Source: Sorex araneus (lineage: Eukaryota; Chordata; Mammalia; Eulipotyphla; Soricidae). Taken from it: a DNA stretch of 64,000 nt. The DNA is taken from positions 97,624,926-97,688,925 of the forward strand of contig NC_073306.1 in the NCBI RefSeq assembly GCF_027595985.1, in the 5' to 3' direction. The notes under the pieces were generated by a model. The model had not been told where the DNA came from. It saw nothing but the letters and a program-made list of their open reading frames with translations, and made no database searches. Position 1 is the first letter of the stretch; every line of letters begins with the position of its first letter. The translations under genes were made by a program, and so were the position numbers. Below are positions 46,379 to 60,889 of the stretch, one piece after another.

Positions 46379-46565
46379 GGGGCTGGAGCCATAGCATAGC
46401 GGGTAGGGCGTTTGCCTTGCACGCGGCCGACCTGGGTTCGAATCCCAGCATCCCATATGGTCCCCTGAGCACTGCCAGGAGTAATTTCTGAGTGCAAAGC
46501 CAGGAGTAAGCCCTGTGCATCGCCGGGTATGACCCAAAAAGCAAAAAAAAAAAAAAAAAAAAAAA
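46379..46565 (+). mobile_element. SOR-type SINE, young
   Basis: Near-consensus, A tail of 23 bases, and a perfect 15-bp target duplication GAAGTTCTGAAATCA (46,364-46,378 and 46,566-46,580). Confidence 0.95.
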
Positions 46566-46580
46566 GAAGTTCTGAAATCA

Positions 46581-47580
46581 AACACAACACATAATGGAAG
46601 AAATAGCAATGAAATGTAGTTGACTGAGGTCCATTGTGGAGAATGCTGGGAGCAGCTTGGGAATCCACAAAATAGCTTTTTGGGTTTTCTTTTTTAAATA
46701 TACCTGGGGAACCATATGCAATGCAAGGGATTCAACCTGGGTCAGACGTATGAAAGGCAAGTACCCTCCCTGCTGTACTATCTCTCCAGCTCAAATTACC
46801 TTGATTATGGGCTCACTCATTCACTTTTTAAATAGAAAAGCAAAATATATTCTTAGTGGGTTAGAGAGAAGAGCAGGTAGGGCATTTCCCTTGCATAAAG
46901 CTGATGGGCTGATCTCTGAGTACCAAAAGTTATCTCTGAGAACTGCCAGGAATAAATACTGAAAATTCCCAGACCCCAAAACCAAACCAAAAAATTTGCA
47001 ATATACTGACAAAACATGCTAATTATCTGAGGGCCAAAATAAGCAAGAAAGAGATGGTGGGGGGACTCTAGCTGCTCCTGAAAGGGACCACCACCACTGG
47101 AGGCTGGATACACAGGCTAGTGAAGCACAGATGGGTGGCCAAGGGCTGTGAATCCCACGACTATTCTACATGGCTGACAGATAAGGAATCATGAAGACAA
47201 AGCCGAGAGAGGAAACCTCAGGATCATTCCATGACAGGCAATTCATGCAGTGAAGGGCAGCATGAGCACGGCACAGACACTGCATTCAGGAGTCCGAGGC
47301 CCCCAGGGTCAGTAGCGCATTTCACACGCACTCAGGGCACCCACACACTTCCCAGGGCACAAACCAGGGAGGGTCCTCAGACACTCTCCTCCACACACGC
47401 CTCTTCTTCCCGGGATCAGGGGTCTTCCCTGAGAAACAGGGTACTTAGGAACAGGGTACTTAGAAACAGGGTACTAATTAGTGACAAGGAAAACATGACA
47501 AGCCAACCCCATGTGTCCCTAACAAAATCAGGCAAATTCCTGAAAATGACTGAATAGAATCTCCACTTCTGATATGCCCT
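46581..47580 (+). other. Intergenic; old SINE and a short tandem triplet
   Basis: An old minus-strand SINE lies at about 46,690-46,800. At 47,431-47,477 the phrase AACAGGGTACTTAG-like occurs three times in tandem with a step of about 15 bases. No gene is seen. Confidence 0.5.
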
Positions 47581-48300
47581 AAATTGATAATTGTCAGTGA
47601 CATAAGTCCTAGGTTTTAATTTTAGTCTGAAATTGAGTCATGCTGTAGCCCTCCAAAAAGCACTGGAAGTAACTCCAATCTCTAAAATCGCATGTGATGG
47701 GGTGAGGCCCTAAAAAAGAAATGAACTCATGTTCAGAGTGATACTCCAGCAGGGTGGGCACCTGCTGACACACACATCCGGGTTTGATCACTGGCAACCA
47801 TATGGCACTGCCAGGAGAAATTCCTGAGCCTTACTGGTGTAGTCCCTTAATCAAATCAACTGAACAAAAAATAATAATAAATGGAGTTGCAGGCCTGGTA
47901 AAGGAGTACAGTTGGGTAAGGCACCTAACTGTAGGTGCTGACCTGGTTTAGTCCACAGCACTCCCATGGGCTCTTGAGCACTGCCAGGAGTGATCCTTCA
48001 GCACAGAGCCAAGAGGAATGTGGACTATGGCCCAGAATAAAACCCAAAGAAGGGCCGGAGTGATAGTAAGCGGGTAGAGCATTTGCTTTGCACACGGTCA
48101 ACCCAGGTTCAATCCCTGGCATCCTATATTGTTCTCCCATGCACTGTCAGTAGTAATTCCTGAGTGCAAAGCCAGAAGCAACCCCTGAACATTGCTTGGT
48201 GTGACCCCAAAAGCTAAATAAGTTTTTAAAAAAAACAAAGGAAAACCAAAACAAACATACTGAAGTGACAGGTAGTACAAGAAGTAAATTGATTTAACAA
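47581..48300 (-). other. Intron of unit C, duplicate of 35,700-36,470
   Basis: Matches the sequence downstream of KRAB exon B, including GATGGGGTGAG and old SINE pieces. A better preserved plus-strand SINE lies at about 48,053-48,235 (GGGCCGGAGTGATAGTAAGC start). Confidence 0.55.
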
Positions 48301-48566
48301 TGGAAGGAATTATTTAGAGGAACCTGAGAGCAGTAGTACGTGGGGCACTTTACCAGGCACATGGCTGACCTGAAGATCCCCTGCATCTCAGGAGTAAGCC
48401 TGACAATTGCCAAGTGTGGCCAATCAACAAAAACAGAAAAAAAACTTGAGAAACTGTGATCCGCATCGCTGTGAATGATCCTGGCCTGTCAGAATCACGA
48501 AGTCTGTAGAACACACAGCCCAGCATAGTCGCTGGGTGCCCATGTGGGTCTGGCCAGGCCCAGTCA

Positions 48567-49530
<964 letters not shown>

Positions 49531-49539
49531 AGTGATGAG

Positions 49540-49850
49540 CCGAGACAGTCTCACAGAGGCCCTGTTTTTGTGCCTGTTATTATTTAGTCACCTTCCTCCT
49601 AGCCTCCATCACCAACATCCATTATTTACAAGTTAACATACATGTGGTGGACAAATGCCAGGACACGGCCATGGCTGTGGTCCCGGAGATAATCAGCAAA
49701 AAACTTTCCTTATAGAAGTGACATAATAGGAAACTCATCATATGCTACCAGGATTGGCTGCAATTTTGTACCACCTCTGACCCCCTTGTCCAAAGCAAAC
49801 TTGCTTTACTGAGGGGGCCTGTTCTGACCTTACAGATGGTTATTAGGGGA
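49540..49850 (-). other. Conserved 3' flank of the unit C finger exon
   Basis: Aligns with 33,470-33,820, including CATTATTTACAAGTTAACA. It is likely the 3' untranslated region of the finger exon to its right. Confidence 0.55.
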
Positions 49851-49859
49851 TCAACTCAT

Positions 49860-51400
<1,541 letters not shown>

Positions 51401-51680
51401 TCAGAGAGGAGAACCGCCACAGGGCCCTGAGCCAGAAATGTCCTGACTGGCCTCACTCTTTGGCACATGCTCACAGACCCACCCAGGGGAGACTGTCATA
51501 TGTTCCTTCCTCTCCAGGGCTTGCAGAAGTGGGTTGGCATCTGGGCTACCCATGGTGAAGACCAGGCAAGTAGCGAGCTGATGTCCTATCTCTCAGGAGA
51601 CTTGGGTCCATTCTAGCTGAAAATGCGATAAAATCTAAACAGGAATCCCATGCTACAGATGGAAATTAGGTCTGGGAACA

Positions 51681-52430
51681 GGGCAGGAGGCTAGTACACT
51701 GAGAGGATATCTGCCTTGTATGCTGCTGTGACTGCAGCCAGCAGCCCCTAGGATCCCGAGCACCCCCAGGACAGATCCCTGAGTGCAGAGCCAGAACTTT
51801 GCCATGAACTTTGCCATGGTACTGGCGTGGCATATTCAAAAAATATTTTTTCAAGGAAAAGAAAAAAACGCCTCCACAGATACCTTTGAAAAGGGTGTCT
51901 GTGACCCTTAGGATGACTCTGGATTCAGTCTCAGGAATGAAAGGCGGCCAGCAACAGGCTGGCCTGGGGACACTCCCCACATGACCCCTGCCCCCACCCC
52001 TGTGACCATCCTGGTGAAGGAGCTAACACACGCCTAAGGCAGCCACACACGCCCCCGGGGAAACTGATGCTCCTTCTGGCGCTGACACTTTCTCTTCGGT
52101 TGTGAGCCTGAGCGACAGGTGAGCAGGGACCCGGGCGGGGCCTTGTCCCGACACCCCATGAGGTTCCCCGACCCCCGGAGGATACCGAGCACAGAGCCCG
52201 GAGTCGCCGCGAGCCCCACCCGGCACCTCCAGGCCTCCCCAGGACTCTCGCCCGCCCGCAGCTCTGAGGTAAGTTCCCTCAGAAACCCCCTCGTCTCCCT
52301 GAAGGGCAGGAACGAACGGGACAAACCTCAGCAGGACGCTGGGGCCGTCCAGGTGGGGCCGCCGCCCCCAGCCACGGCTCAGAGCGACCCCGCCGGGAGC
52401 CCCTGTCCGCCCTGGGCACCCCCTTCCCGC
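51681..52430 (-). other. First-exon region of the 52.5-kb promoter unit
   Basis: 51,681-51,800 and 51,985-52,318 match 40,258-40,385 and 40,430-40,735 closely; I estimate above 90% by eye. It contains many CpGs and the splice-like GAGGTAAGTTCC at 52,266. No protein-coding exon is recognised. Confidence 0.55.
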
Positions 52431-52434
52431 TAGA

Positions 52435-52560
52435 CTTGCTCCTAGTGCTCCAACAATGGCGGCCGACCGGAAATGCCGCCCACCTCAGACAGGGACTCTG
52501 TGACGTCACCCACACTTCCGGCCAGAGTTTTAAAGGGCCAGACTCCAAAAATTCCTGACC
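52435..52560 (-). promoter_or_regulatory. KRAB-ZNF promoter, leftward
   Basis: Contains TGACGTCA (52,501-52,508), AACAATGGCGGCC (YY1-like, from about 52,452), two TTCCGG ETS-like sites (read on the other strand GCCGGAAGT and TTTCCGG) and TTTTAAAGGGCC. The same set, in opposite orientation, is at 53,690-53,740. These are typical elements of CpG-island promoters of KRAB-ZNF genes. Confidence 0.65.
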
Positions 52561-52689
52561 AAGTACTTTCTGGTCAGGAAAGTAAATTTTTTCCCTTTTC
52601 TTATCTTGGATCAGGTCTGCAGGACATCTGGCGGGTCGCCAGTACCGGATAGATGGAGACTGAACACATGGCATATGGGGCCAAAGTTT

Positions 52690-52880
52690 TTATTTTGTCA
52701 CTAGCACTGTAGCACTGTCGTCCCATTGTTCATCGATTTGCTGGAGTGGGCACAAGTAACGTCTCCATTGTGAGACTTGTTATTACTGTTTTTAACATAT
52801 CAAATAGGCCACGGGTACTGGCGTGCAGGCGGGATACTCTGGGTAGCTTGCCGGGTTCTCCGAGAGGGATTGTTTCACTA
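52690..52880 (-). mobile_element. SINE variant with CTCTCGGAGAGCC-type body (partial)
   Basis: CATTGTTCATCGATTTGCTG, AACGTCTCCATTGTGAGACT and GTTCTCCGAGAGGGAT match the variant at 41,634-41,867 on the opposite strand. The tRNA-like head is missing. Confidence 0.75.
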
Positions 52881-52899
52881 AGGGAATAAAATTCACAAA

Positions 52900-53600
52900 G
52901 ATTTCCTTGCAAACAATCACCAGTACAGCGCCCCAACCCTGACCCCCCCAACCAACACCACCAAAAAGCCATGCTCAGAAATCACTGGGTATCCAGATAT
53001 CATAATGTTTTGTACTGATTGATTCATTTTTGGGGAGGTACGTTCGGTAATGCTGGGCACTTATGCCTGACTGCTCACGGGTCACTCCACACTGGGCTCG
53101 AGGAACCCTCTGGTGTTCTAACCATGGATCCTGGGTCATCCTCCCAACTGGACTGTCCTAGGCCTGATTTTTGTTTACATTGCACTCAACTTTCAACTGC
53201 TGGAGTAGCTCCAACTGTTCATGTTTTCTGTTACAGGAATGAGCTAGAAACTAAATGAATCACATGCCCAGAATAGCGTTCTGGGGTGACCCAGATGGAA
53301 AAGTATTATATGTGTAATCAATATTCCTGTGTTTTTTGTGTGTTCAGAGCCATTGGTGTTCTCAAGCTACTCCTCAGCTCTGTGCTTGGCAACTCTTCAA
53401 ACAGTGCTCAAGTCCGACAATGTCATGAATTCAACTGGGATCTAAAATGGATCAACCACATGAATGGAAAGTCCCTTCCCTGCTCTGTAGCTGAGTAGTC
53501 ATTTAGTAGTTTATTAGTGGAAGATTTATGCAGCAATAACTGGCCGGGGCTGCTGTTAGGCCAGTTCCTCTCTGCACCTCCAGGCCTGGCCTGGGAGTCA
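52900..53600 (+). other. Spacer between the divergent promoters
   Basis: AT-richer sequence with an old SINE-like stretch at about 53,030-53,180. 53,510-53,650 begins the inverted match to 31,900-32,050 and 43,950-44,100. No exon is seen. Confidence 0.45.
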
Positions 53601-53649
53601 CTGCTTTCACCCCACCTTGATTGATGACTTCCCCGAGAAATTCATTGTC

Positions 53650-54260
53650 CCATGCCCCACCCGCTCCCTACCCGGTTCTCTGCATATCTGGAGTCTGGCC
53701 CTTTAAGGCCGCTTGCAGACGGAAGTGACGTCACAGCGGGGCCTTCTAGCTGTGTCTGTTCCTGGAAACGGGGCCAGAGTCACTGTCCGCGTGGGTCAAG
53801 GACCGATTGGGGCCCTCCGGAGAAGCGGGGCTCTGAAGGCCGATGGTCGGCAGGACGGGGGCGGCCCCTCCTGGCGCCAGGCGCCTCCCGGTCTCTGCAC
53901 TGTGACCCGCGGGGCCGCGTCAGTCTGGGGGCGCCTTCGCGCTTGTTTCCCCTTCCTGCCCGATAGCCCGGCGGCTCCTCAGGCGCGGCGGAGCTTTGAG
54001 GGTGCGGCGGGGGCTGTTCTAGGGCGCAGGGGTCGCGGTGTGAGTGATGATCCTGGGGGGGCCCTGGGCCACGATCGCCTCCAGTTCGGCGATGGGGCCG
54101 TGGTGGGTGGGCGCGGGGCAGCTGGGGGGCTGCCAGGGCACGGCCTTGGCCGTCCTGACACTCGACATGAGCTGCGCTGGGCCTGTCCCGGCCCCTTTGG
54201 CCCGACCTGGGTGACCCGAGACCCTCCAGGCTCTCTCTGAGGGGCCCCGCTCAGCCCCCG
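53650..54260 (+). promoter_or_regulatory. KRAB-ZNF CpG-island promoter and 5' region, rightward
   Basis: CTCTGGCCCTTTAAGGCCGC-like sequence is followed by GCAGACGGAAGTGACGTCAC (TGACGTCA at 53,726-53,733). From 53,800 to 54,250 the sequence is GC-rich with many CpGs. Long open frames here, such as 53,713-54,240, are the usual product of a CpG island lacking stops and encode nothing I recognise. This is the likely start of the gene with KRAB at 60.2 kb. Confidence 0.7.
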
Positions 54261-54394
54261 GGGCCAGAAGTCAGGTTTCCTCCGTCTGTTCATTGGTCGC
54301 CAGAGAGTGCGGGGCGCCCAGGGCGTGGCTCCCACGGGGCTGAGGTTTGCCCAGGAAACGTACGTGTCACCCTATTTTTGGGTGGGTTTGTTTT

Positions 54395-54560
54395 GTTTTT
54401 CGGGGGGGGGGGGTGTTCCACCCGGAGATGCTCGGTTTCACTCCTGGCTCTGTGCTCAGGAATTATTCCCCCGGTGCTCAGGAGCCCTATCAGATGCGGA
54501 AGACTGGTCAGGGTCAGCAAGGCGAGCACCCTACCTGCTTATCTGTCTTACCCCAACTGT
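54395..54560 (-). mobile_element. Old SINE
   Basis: GGAGATGCTCGGTTTCACTC, GGTGCTCAGGAGCCCTATCA and a diverged head ending ATCTGTCTTACCCC. Confidence 0.7.
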
Positions 54561-54570
54561 GTGTCTGTTT

Positions 54571-54666
54571 TTTTTTTTTTTTTAATTTTTTATTGTGGAA
54601 AGTTACAAAGTTACAAAGTTTTCAGGTTTAAATCTCAGTTATACAATGCTCGAATACCCATCCCTT
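54571..54666 (-). mobile_element. 5'-truncated tail of the 1-kb retroposon family
   Basis: On the minus strand AGGGATGGGTATTCGAGCAT, then TTGTATAACTGAG, AACTTTGTAACTTTCC and an A tail. It is flanked by TGTGTGTCTGTTTT (54,558 and 54,667), a 14-bp target duplication. Its severe 5' truncation is typical of LINE-machinery insertion. Confidence 0.8.
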
Positions 54667-54892
54667 TGTGTGTCTGTTTTCAGGTCAGGAGTTTCTACTC
54701 CCTCACGTCAAGAGGCGAACCACCCCTCCTTCATCTCTCACTGACCAGGGGCCCCGGAGACTGGCCACTGGGTGAGTACAGTGGGTCGTTTTGTTTCTCT
54801 GGGTTGTGTGTTTGGAGGCAGATAGGGTTTTGTGGAGATGGGAGCTTTACTACGGGATCACTTCTAGTGCACTGGGGAAGATTTTATTCAGC

Positions 54893-55065
54893 AATGCCCA
54901 GAGCCGTAGTACAGAGATTAGGGCGCTTGCCTCGCACCTGCCAAGCAGAGTCTGAGCCCTGCACCTCAGGATTCCTCAGACCTGCGGAGACTGATCCCTG
55001 AGTGCAGAGCTAAGAATCACTCCTGAGCACTGCTGCTTCTGCCCCCCCCCCACACACACACACAT
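54893..55065 (+). mobile_element. Old SINE plus CA repeat
   Basis: CCAGAGCCGTAGTACAGAGA head, TGAGTGCAGAGCTAAGAATC middle, ending in CCCCCCCCCCACACACACAC (from about 55,045). Confidence 0.65.
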
Positions 55066-55329
55066 GAAATACGTGAGAGCAGAGACAGAGAAGAATAAGG
55101 ATTCAGGAGAAACTGTAGGCTTCTGAAACATAGAAGAAGCCACTAAACAGGGTTTTTAGGACTCATTATTTGACTTTTTAAATATTTCACACAAGAATTT
55201 GGTGCTAAAAACAAAAAAAGAGAAGAAAAAAAGAATTTGGTGCGGGGCTGCAGGGGGCACTAACCACCTGGGCTCAGTGTTGGCTCCTACTGCCCGCCTG
55301 TAGGGACCTTCCTGTAGGGCTCAGGGAAG

Positions 55330-55700
55330 AGTCCCTGGGCTCAGTTTCCTTTCTTGTAGTCCGAGCCCAACACTCTGGTATGGTCCAACAGCCCCCACCC
55401 TAACCCACTTTGTGTCTGCAGGAGAGGATGGAGCTTCTGGCAGTGTGTTCCCCAGGTGGGCCAGAGATCTGGTGCTGGATTATTTCCACCGGTCAGAGCG
55501 TTTCCAGCTTCAGTGCTGGGATTTCTGGTCAAGGTTGGGATATTGTGCTCCTCTCTGGTGCTCACGGTTCTGAATTCTCCAGATCTTTTATGGAGCTTAT
55601 TTCAGATCCTCAGGAATAAGAGACGGGAAGATGGTGACACACTGTCTGACTCACTGTCTCCAGGTAGGAGGAGAGTGACAGGATGACATGGTGTAGTGAC
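55330..55700 (+). other. Conserved module downstream of the rightward promoter
   Basis: About 55,540-55,640 (GTGCTCCTCTCTGGTGCTCA) is an inverted match to 30,280-30,340, 41,985-42,040 and 51,370-51,420. Its conservation in every unit suggests an exon or regulatory element. It has no clear frame. Confidence 0.5.
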
Positions 55701-56935
55701 AAGAGCGCACAGGCTTCCAGTTTGTCTGTCTCAAGCTGTTTTAGAAGGGAGTCCTGGGATAGGGTTTCTGGCAGGGTGACTAACTTCAGTCTAAGGCACT
55801 TTTGTCCCTGTTTGTTTTGTTATATTTAGGTTTGATGGTGCTCAAGAAGTACTCCCAACTCAGTGCTTAAGAATCACTCCTGTTTGAACTCAGAGATCGT
55901 ATGGGGTGCTAGTGTTCCAAGACTAACTTCTTGGGGTATTTTGTTTTGTTTGGGGAGGTGATAGGGGACATATCTAGTGATTCTTGGGTTTATTCCTGGC
56001 TTTACAGTCCAACATTGCACCTCAGGGTTCTTGGTGGACCATATAGACAGTAGGGATAGCCAGCCCTATCCAGGTTTCCTGGGCCCACTTTCCTGTTACT
56101 CCATCCTGCTGCTTTGTTTTCTTTCATTTTTGTTTTTTGTGACACATTGTGGATGCTCATGGTTTCCTCTTGGCTATGTGTTCCGGATTCACCCCTGACG
56201 GTCATCAGGGCCCAGGGAGTGCAGGCCCTGTATGTGCCCTGGCAACTACAGTGACTCTGGCCCCAGGACATGTGTCTCCCCTATTTTGCCCTTCCCACTC
56301 TGGAGAGTGTCACCTGCTCAGTCACAGTCTCATGTTCACTCACTGCAGTGTGTGCAGTTCTGAGCATGTGCCTCTCCCTGGGAGCAAAGGATCTCTGCAG
56401 CCGGCAGAGGTATTGGGGTTCAAATCACTTCTAGCTATTTCAGGAAGGATTTAGGGTGGCCTTGAAACCGGAGTTCCAAGTCCTACAGGCACATATGTCT
56501 TCACACAGCTTGAGTCACTTGCTGGATATTGTGTATCCCCTTTTCATCCCTAGAACATAGAACAGGGACTGTGGGATATGGCATTGGTGGCGGAGGAGAT
56601 GTCTAGTGTGTTGGTCCTACCCAGTGTTGCGTTTTTTTGTCCTGCTGGGTCTGCTCAGGTGTTACCCTCTGCAGTGCTCATTGGATTTATTCCTGGGGTG
56701 GCTGTGTGCAAATCCAGAACCTGCAGGAACCTTCTAGTAGTGTCATTGTAGTAAATCTGGCTTTGTGTGAGGGATTCCTGGGCTCATCAGCCCGAAATAT
56801 GAGTGGAGGCTGGTTCCTCCCAACAGGAGTGGGGAGGGGGGACAGGCCTTCAGGTCCTCTAGGACGCTGGGGTGTCTCATCCTCACGCCCCATAGTATGG
56901 GGTGGGATGTCCTCACTCCTGTCTCCTGTGTGTGT
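55700..56935 (+). other. Intron-like sequence with old SINE fragments
   Basis: Old minus-strand SINE fragments at about 55,840-55,920, 55,960-56,070, 56,120-56,230 and 56,640-56,720 are suggested by GGGTTTATTCCTGGC-type phrases. 56,810-56,940 matches the upstream flank of the KRAB exons at 60.2 and 60.76 kb. Confidence 0.5.
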
Positions 56936-56941
56936 CAGTTC

Positions 56942-57040
56942 AGGACAAGGTGACCTTCCCTGATGCCGATGTGGCCGTAGCTGCACCCCGGAGTAATGAA
57001 GGGGGTCAGAAGGCTAAGTGTGTGCAGGGTACAGGCAAGC
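56942..57040 (+). pseudogene. KRAB-A exon remnant
   Basis: Only the first part is readable: DKVTFPDADVAV, after an acceptor-like TGTGTGTCAG. The E-E-W and L-Y-R-D-V parts are not present; unrelated sequence follows. The upstream flank matches the other plus-strand KRAB exons, so it is a truncated duplicate. Confidence 0.6.
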
Positions 57041-57099
57041 CCCAACCTGCTAGAGTATCTACCCAGTCCCTGGCTTTATGTCTTATGAGTCCAACTTAA

Positions 57100-57560
57100 T
57101 TTTTTTTGCTTTGTTTGTTTCATTTTGTGGCCCATCTGGCAATGCACATGGATGACTCCAGAATCTGCACACAGGAATCATTCCTGGTTCGATCCCTGGC
57201 ATCCAATATGGTCCCCAGGGACAGCCAGGAGTATTTCCTCAGCCCAGAGCCACGAATAAGCCCTATACATTGCTGTGTGTGACCCAAAACAAACTAAATA
57301 CATTTACTTCTCTTTCCACACTTGAGTGCTTTGCTTCTGCTCTTGGTATTGTTTTCGGGACACACTCAGCATTTTCATTTTATTTGTAATTTTTAAATTC
57401 ATTCATTTATTTTTTGGCTTTTGGGTCACACTCTGTGGTGTTCAGGGGTTACTCCTGACTCTGCCTTCAGGAATTACTCCTGGCAGTGCTCAGGGACAAT
57501 ATGGAATGCTGGGGTTGGGACTCTGGTGATTTGTGTGATGCCCTGCACACTATGCTGTCA
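57100..57560. mobile_element. Two SOR-type SINE pieces
   Basis: A plus-strand piece at about 57,185-57,300 (GGTTCGATCCCTGGCATCCA onward) lies directly behind a diverged minus-strand-like stretch. A minus-strand SINE is at about 57,405-57,525 (TTTTTTGGCTTTTGGGTCAC and TACTCCTGGCAGTGCTCAGG). Confidence 0.7.
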
Positions 57561-57599
57561 TCGCAACCTCTAAGATCATTTATTTCTTAGAGTCTCACC

Positions 57600-58520
57600 C
57601 CCTCAGCTGCTGTTTTGCTCAGTGCTTGGGGTCACTTCAACTTATCTTGTGAGACCAGGTGGTGCCCAGTATCAATTCAGAGGTTCCCACGTGCGAAGCA
57701 TGTTCCCCAATCCTGTGCACTGTTACCCTACCTCCACTGGACTCTTTCACAGTTCTTTAAAATTTGTTTTGAGCCAAACCAGCAGGACTCATGGGTTGTT
57801 CCTGGACTCTGCTCTCAGGGATCATGCCTGGTTGGTGGGGGACAGTATGGGGTTGTCAGGGATCGAACATGGATTGACATGGGCAGGACCATTGCCCCAC
57901 CTGCTGTATTGCCTGCTACCCTCCATCTTCCCCTTTGTTTTTAGCTTCATATAAATTTGGGGGGGGTTCTGTCCTTGTCCTTGCTTGGGTGCTTGGGTTT
58001 ACTCTTGACTCTGCACTCAGTGAGAGTGAACTCAGGGCCTTCAGTGGCTGGTATCCTGGACACGGAGTCCAGCAGTCATTGTTCATGTGGATGAAGGACA
58101 AAGTTGTGTCTCTTCTTGGAAAGCTGTCTGTGAAGGCCGATTTTGTGGCAGGGCACAAGGCCTCCAGTGATTTCCCTTTGCCTTCCTGTCTCCGAACTGC
58201 GAGTGGCAGGGCAGCGCCAGCTTGTGGGGGCACTTTTGTGCTTGGTTTTCACTTGTTCACCGATATCCAGGCGGTTTCTGAGGAGCAGTGCAGGTGTTAG
58301 GAGCTTTGAGGAGTATGGTGGGAGCTATACTGGGGTATAGGGGTTGTGGGTGTGAGTGTGTGATCCTGGGGGGCCCCTGCAGCCACGATTTCCTCCAGGT
58401 TTGAAATGACCCCAGCAGGTGGGAGCAGAGCTGAGCGAGGGGGCTGCGGCCTTGGGGCTGGGGGCCTATATCAAAGCACTTAGAGCTTTTGCTTTCCATG
58501 TTGCAACCCAGATTCTATCC
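57600..58520 (+). other. Partial duplicate of the rightward promoter/first-exon unit
   Basis: 58,130-58,400 aligns with 53,825-54,060 (GAAGGCCGAT, the CGATATCCAGGCGG segment, GAGCTTTGAGG and GATCCTGGGGGG). It has lost most CpGs and lacks TGACGTCA. An old SINE lies at about 57,770-57,925. It is a decayed promoter copy. Confidence 0.55.
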
Positions 58521-60000
58521 TGTGAGCACCATCAGGACTGATTCCTGAGTGCGGGGCCAGGAATAACTGCTTTATATCGGCTGTGTGGCCTCCAAAAAAT
58601 AAATTTTTTGGAGATTACTTTGAGAGGCAGGGCAGCAACTCTCCAAGGACAAGAGACCATGTTGCTCTCAGTCTTGTATTTATTAGTTACCATGATTTCT
58701 GGGGCCATCCTGAGGGCACGGTCATCACAGGTGGTTTGGGTTTGCAAGTGAAAATATACTTTTTGGACTATTTTTGGTGGTATTTGGGGGGGTGGCGAGG
58801 TCATCTATGCCTCTGGATGCTCAGGGTTTATTTCTGGCTCTGGACTCAGGTATTATTCCTGGGGGTGCTCTGGCTCCATAAGGGATGCCAAGGATTGATC
58901 GGGGTGAGCAAGGCAAGCAGCCTACCGCTTTACTGTCTGTTTGATTCCAAAGTTGGTGTTTTTTACATCAGGAATTTCTGCTCTCTCACATCAAGTTGCA
59001 AAGCCTCCCGCACTTCTCATCTTTCCATGATCAGGTGTCCCAGGCTACTGGGGTGAGTACTGCGGATAAAGGTTGTTTTTTTCTTCTGAAGTACGTAAGC
59101 CTTGTGTTTGTGGGTCCTGCCAGAATTAAGGTTCTCGACACTCCCAACACAGGATATGATGGTCCTGACCTGGAGTCTTCGGCCTGCATATCACAAGGGT
59201 AGAATCTGTAAACTCTGATGGGCAGGGCCCTACCCCTAAAGCACGAGACTTAGTAATCGCCTGTCCTTTCACTGGTTGCTATAATGGGTGCACCCACCCA
59301 GCAGGTAGGTGGGGTTTCGAAGTGAAACTCATTTTTATTATATATTTTTTACTTCTCTACCACATTAAAAATGTTCAGGGCTTCCTCTTGGATCTCTGCT
59401 GAGAAATTTCTGCAGGCCGACTTTGTTTTGGGTTGACTTTGTGGACCCCAAGGGGATGCCAGGGATTGTTCCGGGTTGCCAGTATGCAAGCAGCTTCCTA
59501 CCCGCTTTACTGTCTCTTCCTCCAACTTTCTTTTCTTATTCCTTTTTCCCGGTCAAGTCTGGAGAGCAGAACCAGGAGGACCTGATCATCACCAGGTGAT
59601 AATCAAAAGAGCCAACGAAAAAGAACACTTTTACCTGTTTTGGCATGGATTTGGGGCAGCCCTGAACTGTGAGTTCTGAGTCCTAAATGAACTTATGTGC
59701 ACACACTGCTTGGGGTTGCTCACTGGACATCTAGTGTTCCCATCTCATCCCTAGAACAGGAGATGTGGAGATACAGGGTGTGTGTGTGAGAGAGAGAGAG
59801 AGTTTGTGTGTGTTATTGTGTTTAACGTTTTTGGCCAAACCCATTTTTGCATTTTGACCCTGCTTTTTCAGAGCTCAGTTGTTACTCTCTGCCGTTTTCA
59901 CTGGACCAGTGGTGTGGAATTGACCTTGGGGTGGCTGTGTGCAAGACTGGCACCTCCAGAAAACTTCTAGGATAGCATCCTCACATTTTATAGATCTGAC
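58521..60000 (+). other. Intron-like sequence with old SINEs
   Basis: Old minus-strand SINE at about 58,790-58,950 and fragments at 59,370-59,510. 58,960-59,060 is similar to 54,680-54,775 (TTTCTGCTCTCTCACATCAA), a further duplication trace. A GT/GA microsatellite is at 59,779-59,816. 59,970-60,188 matches the flank of the minus KRAB exon at 48.6 kb. Confidence 0.5.
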
Positions 60001-60161
60001 TGCCTTAGAGTGATGTCTAGAGTGATTTCTCCATGTCAGCCAGAAGGGTGCATGGAGAGAAATCGAGGCTGGTTCCTCCCAAGGGAAAGTCCCTGAGCCC
60101 CATTAGCGCTCTGAGGAGTCCCATCCTCACCGCCTGGGAATGGAGTGGAGATGGGCCCTGA

Positions 60162-60332
<171 letters not shown>

Positions 60333-60756
60333 TGACTGTGCCTGGCCAGACCCGCATGGGCACCCAGCAACCGTGCTGGGCTGTGTGTTCTACAGATTTT
60401 GTGATTCTGACAGGCCAGGATCATTGACAGCGATGCGTATCATTGTTTCTCAAATTTGTTTCTTTTTTTCTGTTTTTGTTATTTGGCCACACTTGGCAAT
60501 TGTCAGGCCTTACTCCTGAGATGCAGGGGATCTTCAGGTCAGCCATGTGCATGCCCCCTGTACCGTACTGGTCTCAGGTTCCTCTAAATAATTCCTTCCA
60601 TTGTAAAATCAATTTATTTCTTGAGAGGCTGGTTCCTCTCAAGGGGTCAGGGGAGATGTCCTGAGCCCCTGTAGGGAGATGTCCAAAGCCCCTCATGGCC
60701 CAGAAAAGAGGGTGTGGACAGGCCCTGACTCCCCACCCCTGTGTGTGTCTGCTCAG

Positions 60757-60881
60757 GACACAGTGACCTCCTCCGATGTGTCTGTGAACTTCACCCCGGA
60801 AGAGTGGCCTTGTCTGGATGCCTCTCAGTGAAAGCTGTACAGGGATGGATGCTGGAGCCCTACCAATAACTGTGGGCCGTG
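60757..60881 (+). pseudogene. KRAB-A exon, dead duplicate
   Basis: Starts after CTGCTCAG with DTVTSSDVSVNFTPEEW and PCLDASQ. A TGA then replaces an Arg codon, and two bases are missing in the RDVML part. The position, 443 bases behind the intact exon, and the shared upstream flank show a tandem duplication. Confidence 0.85.
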
Positions 60882-60889
60882 GGTAAGAG

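Noticed and set aside
53713..54240. A 175-codon frame after the 53.7-kb promoter
   Set aside because: CpG-island sequence with few stops; overlapping frames on both strands are equally long and no homology is recognised.
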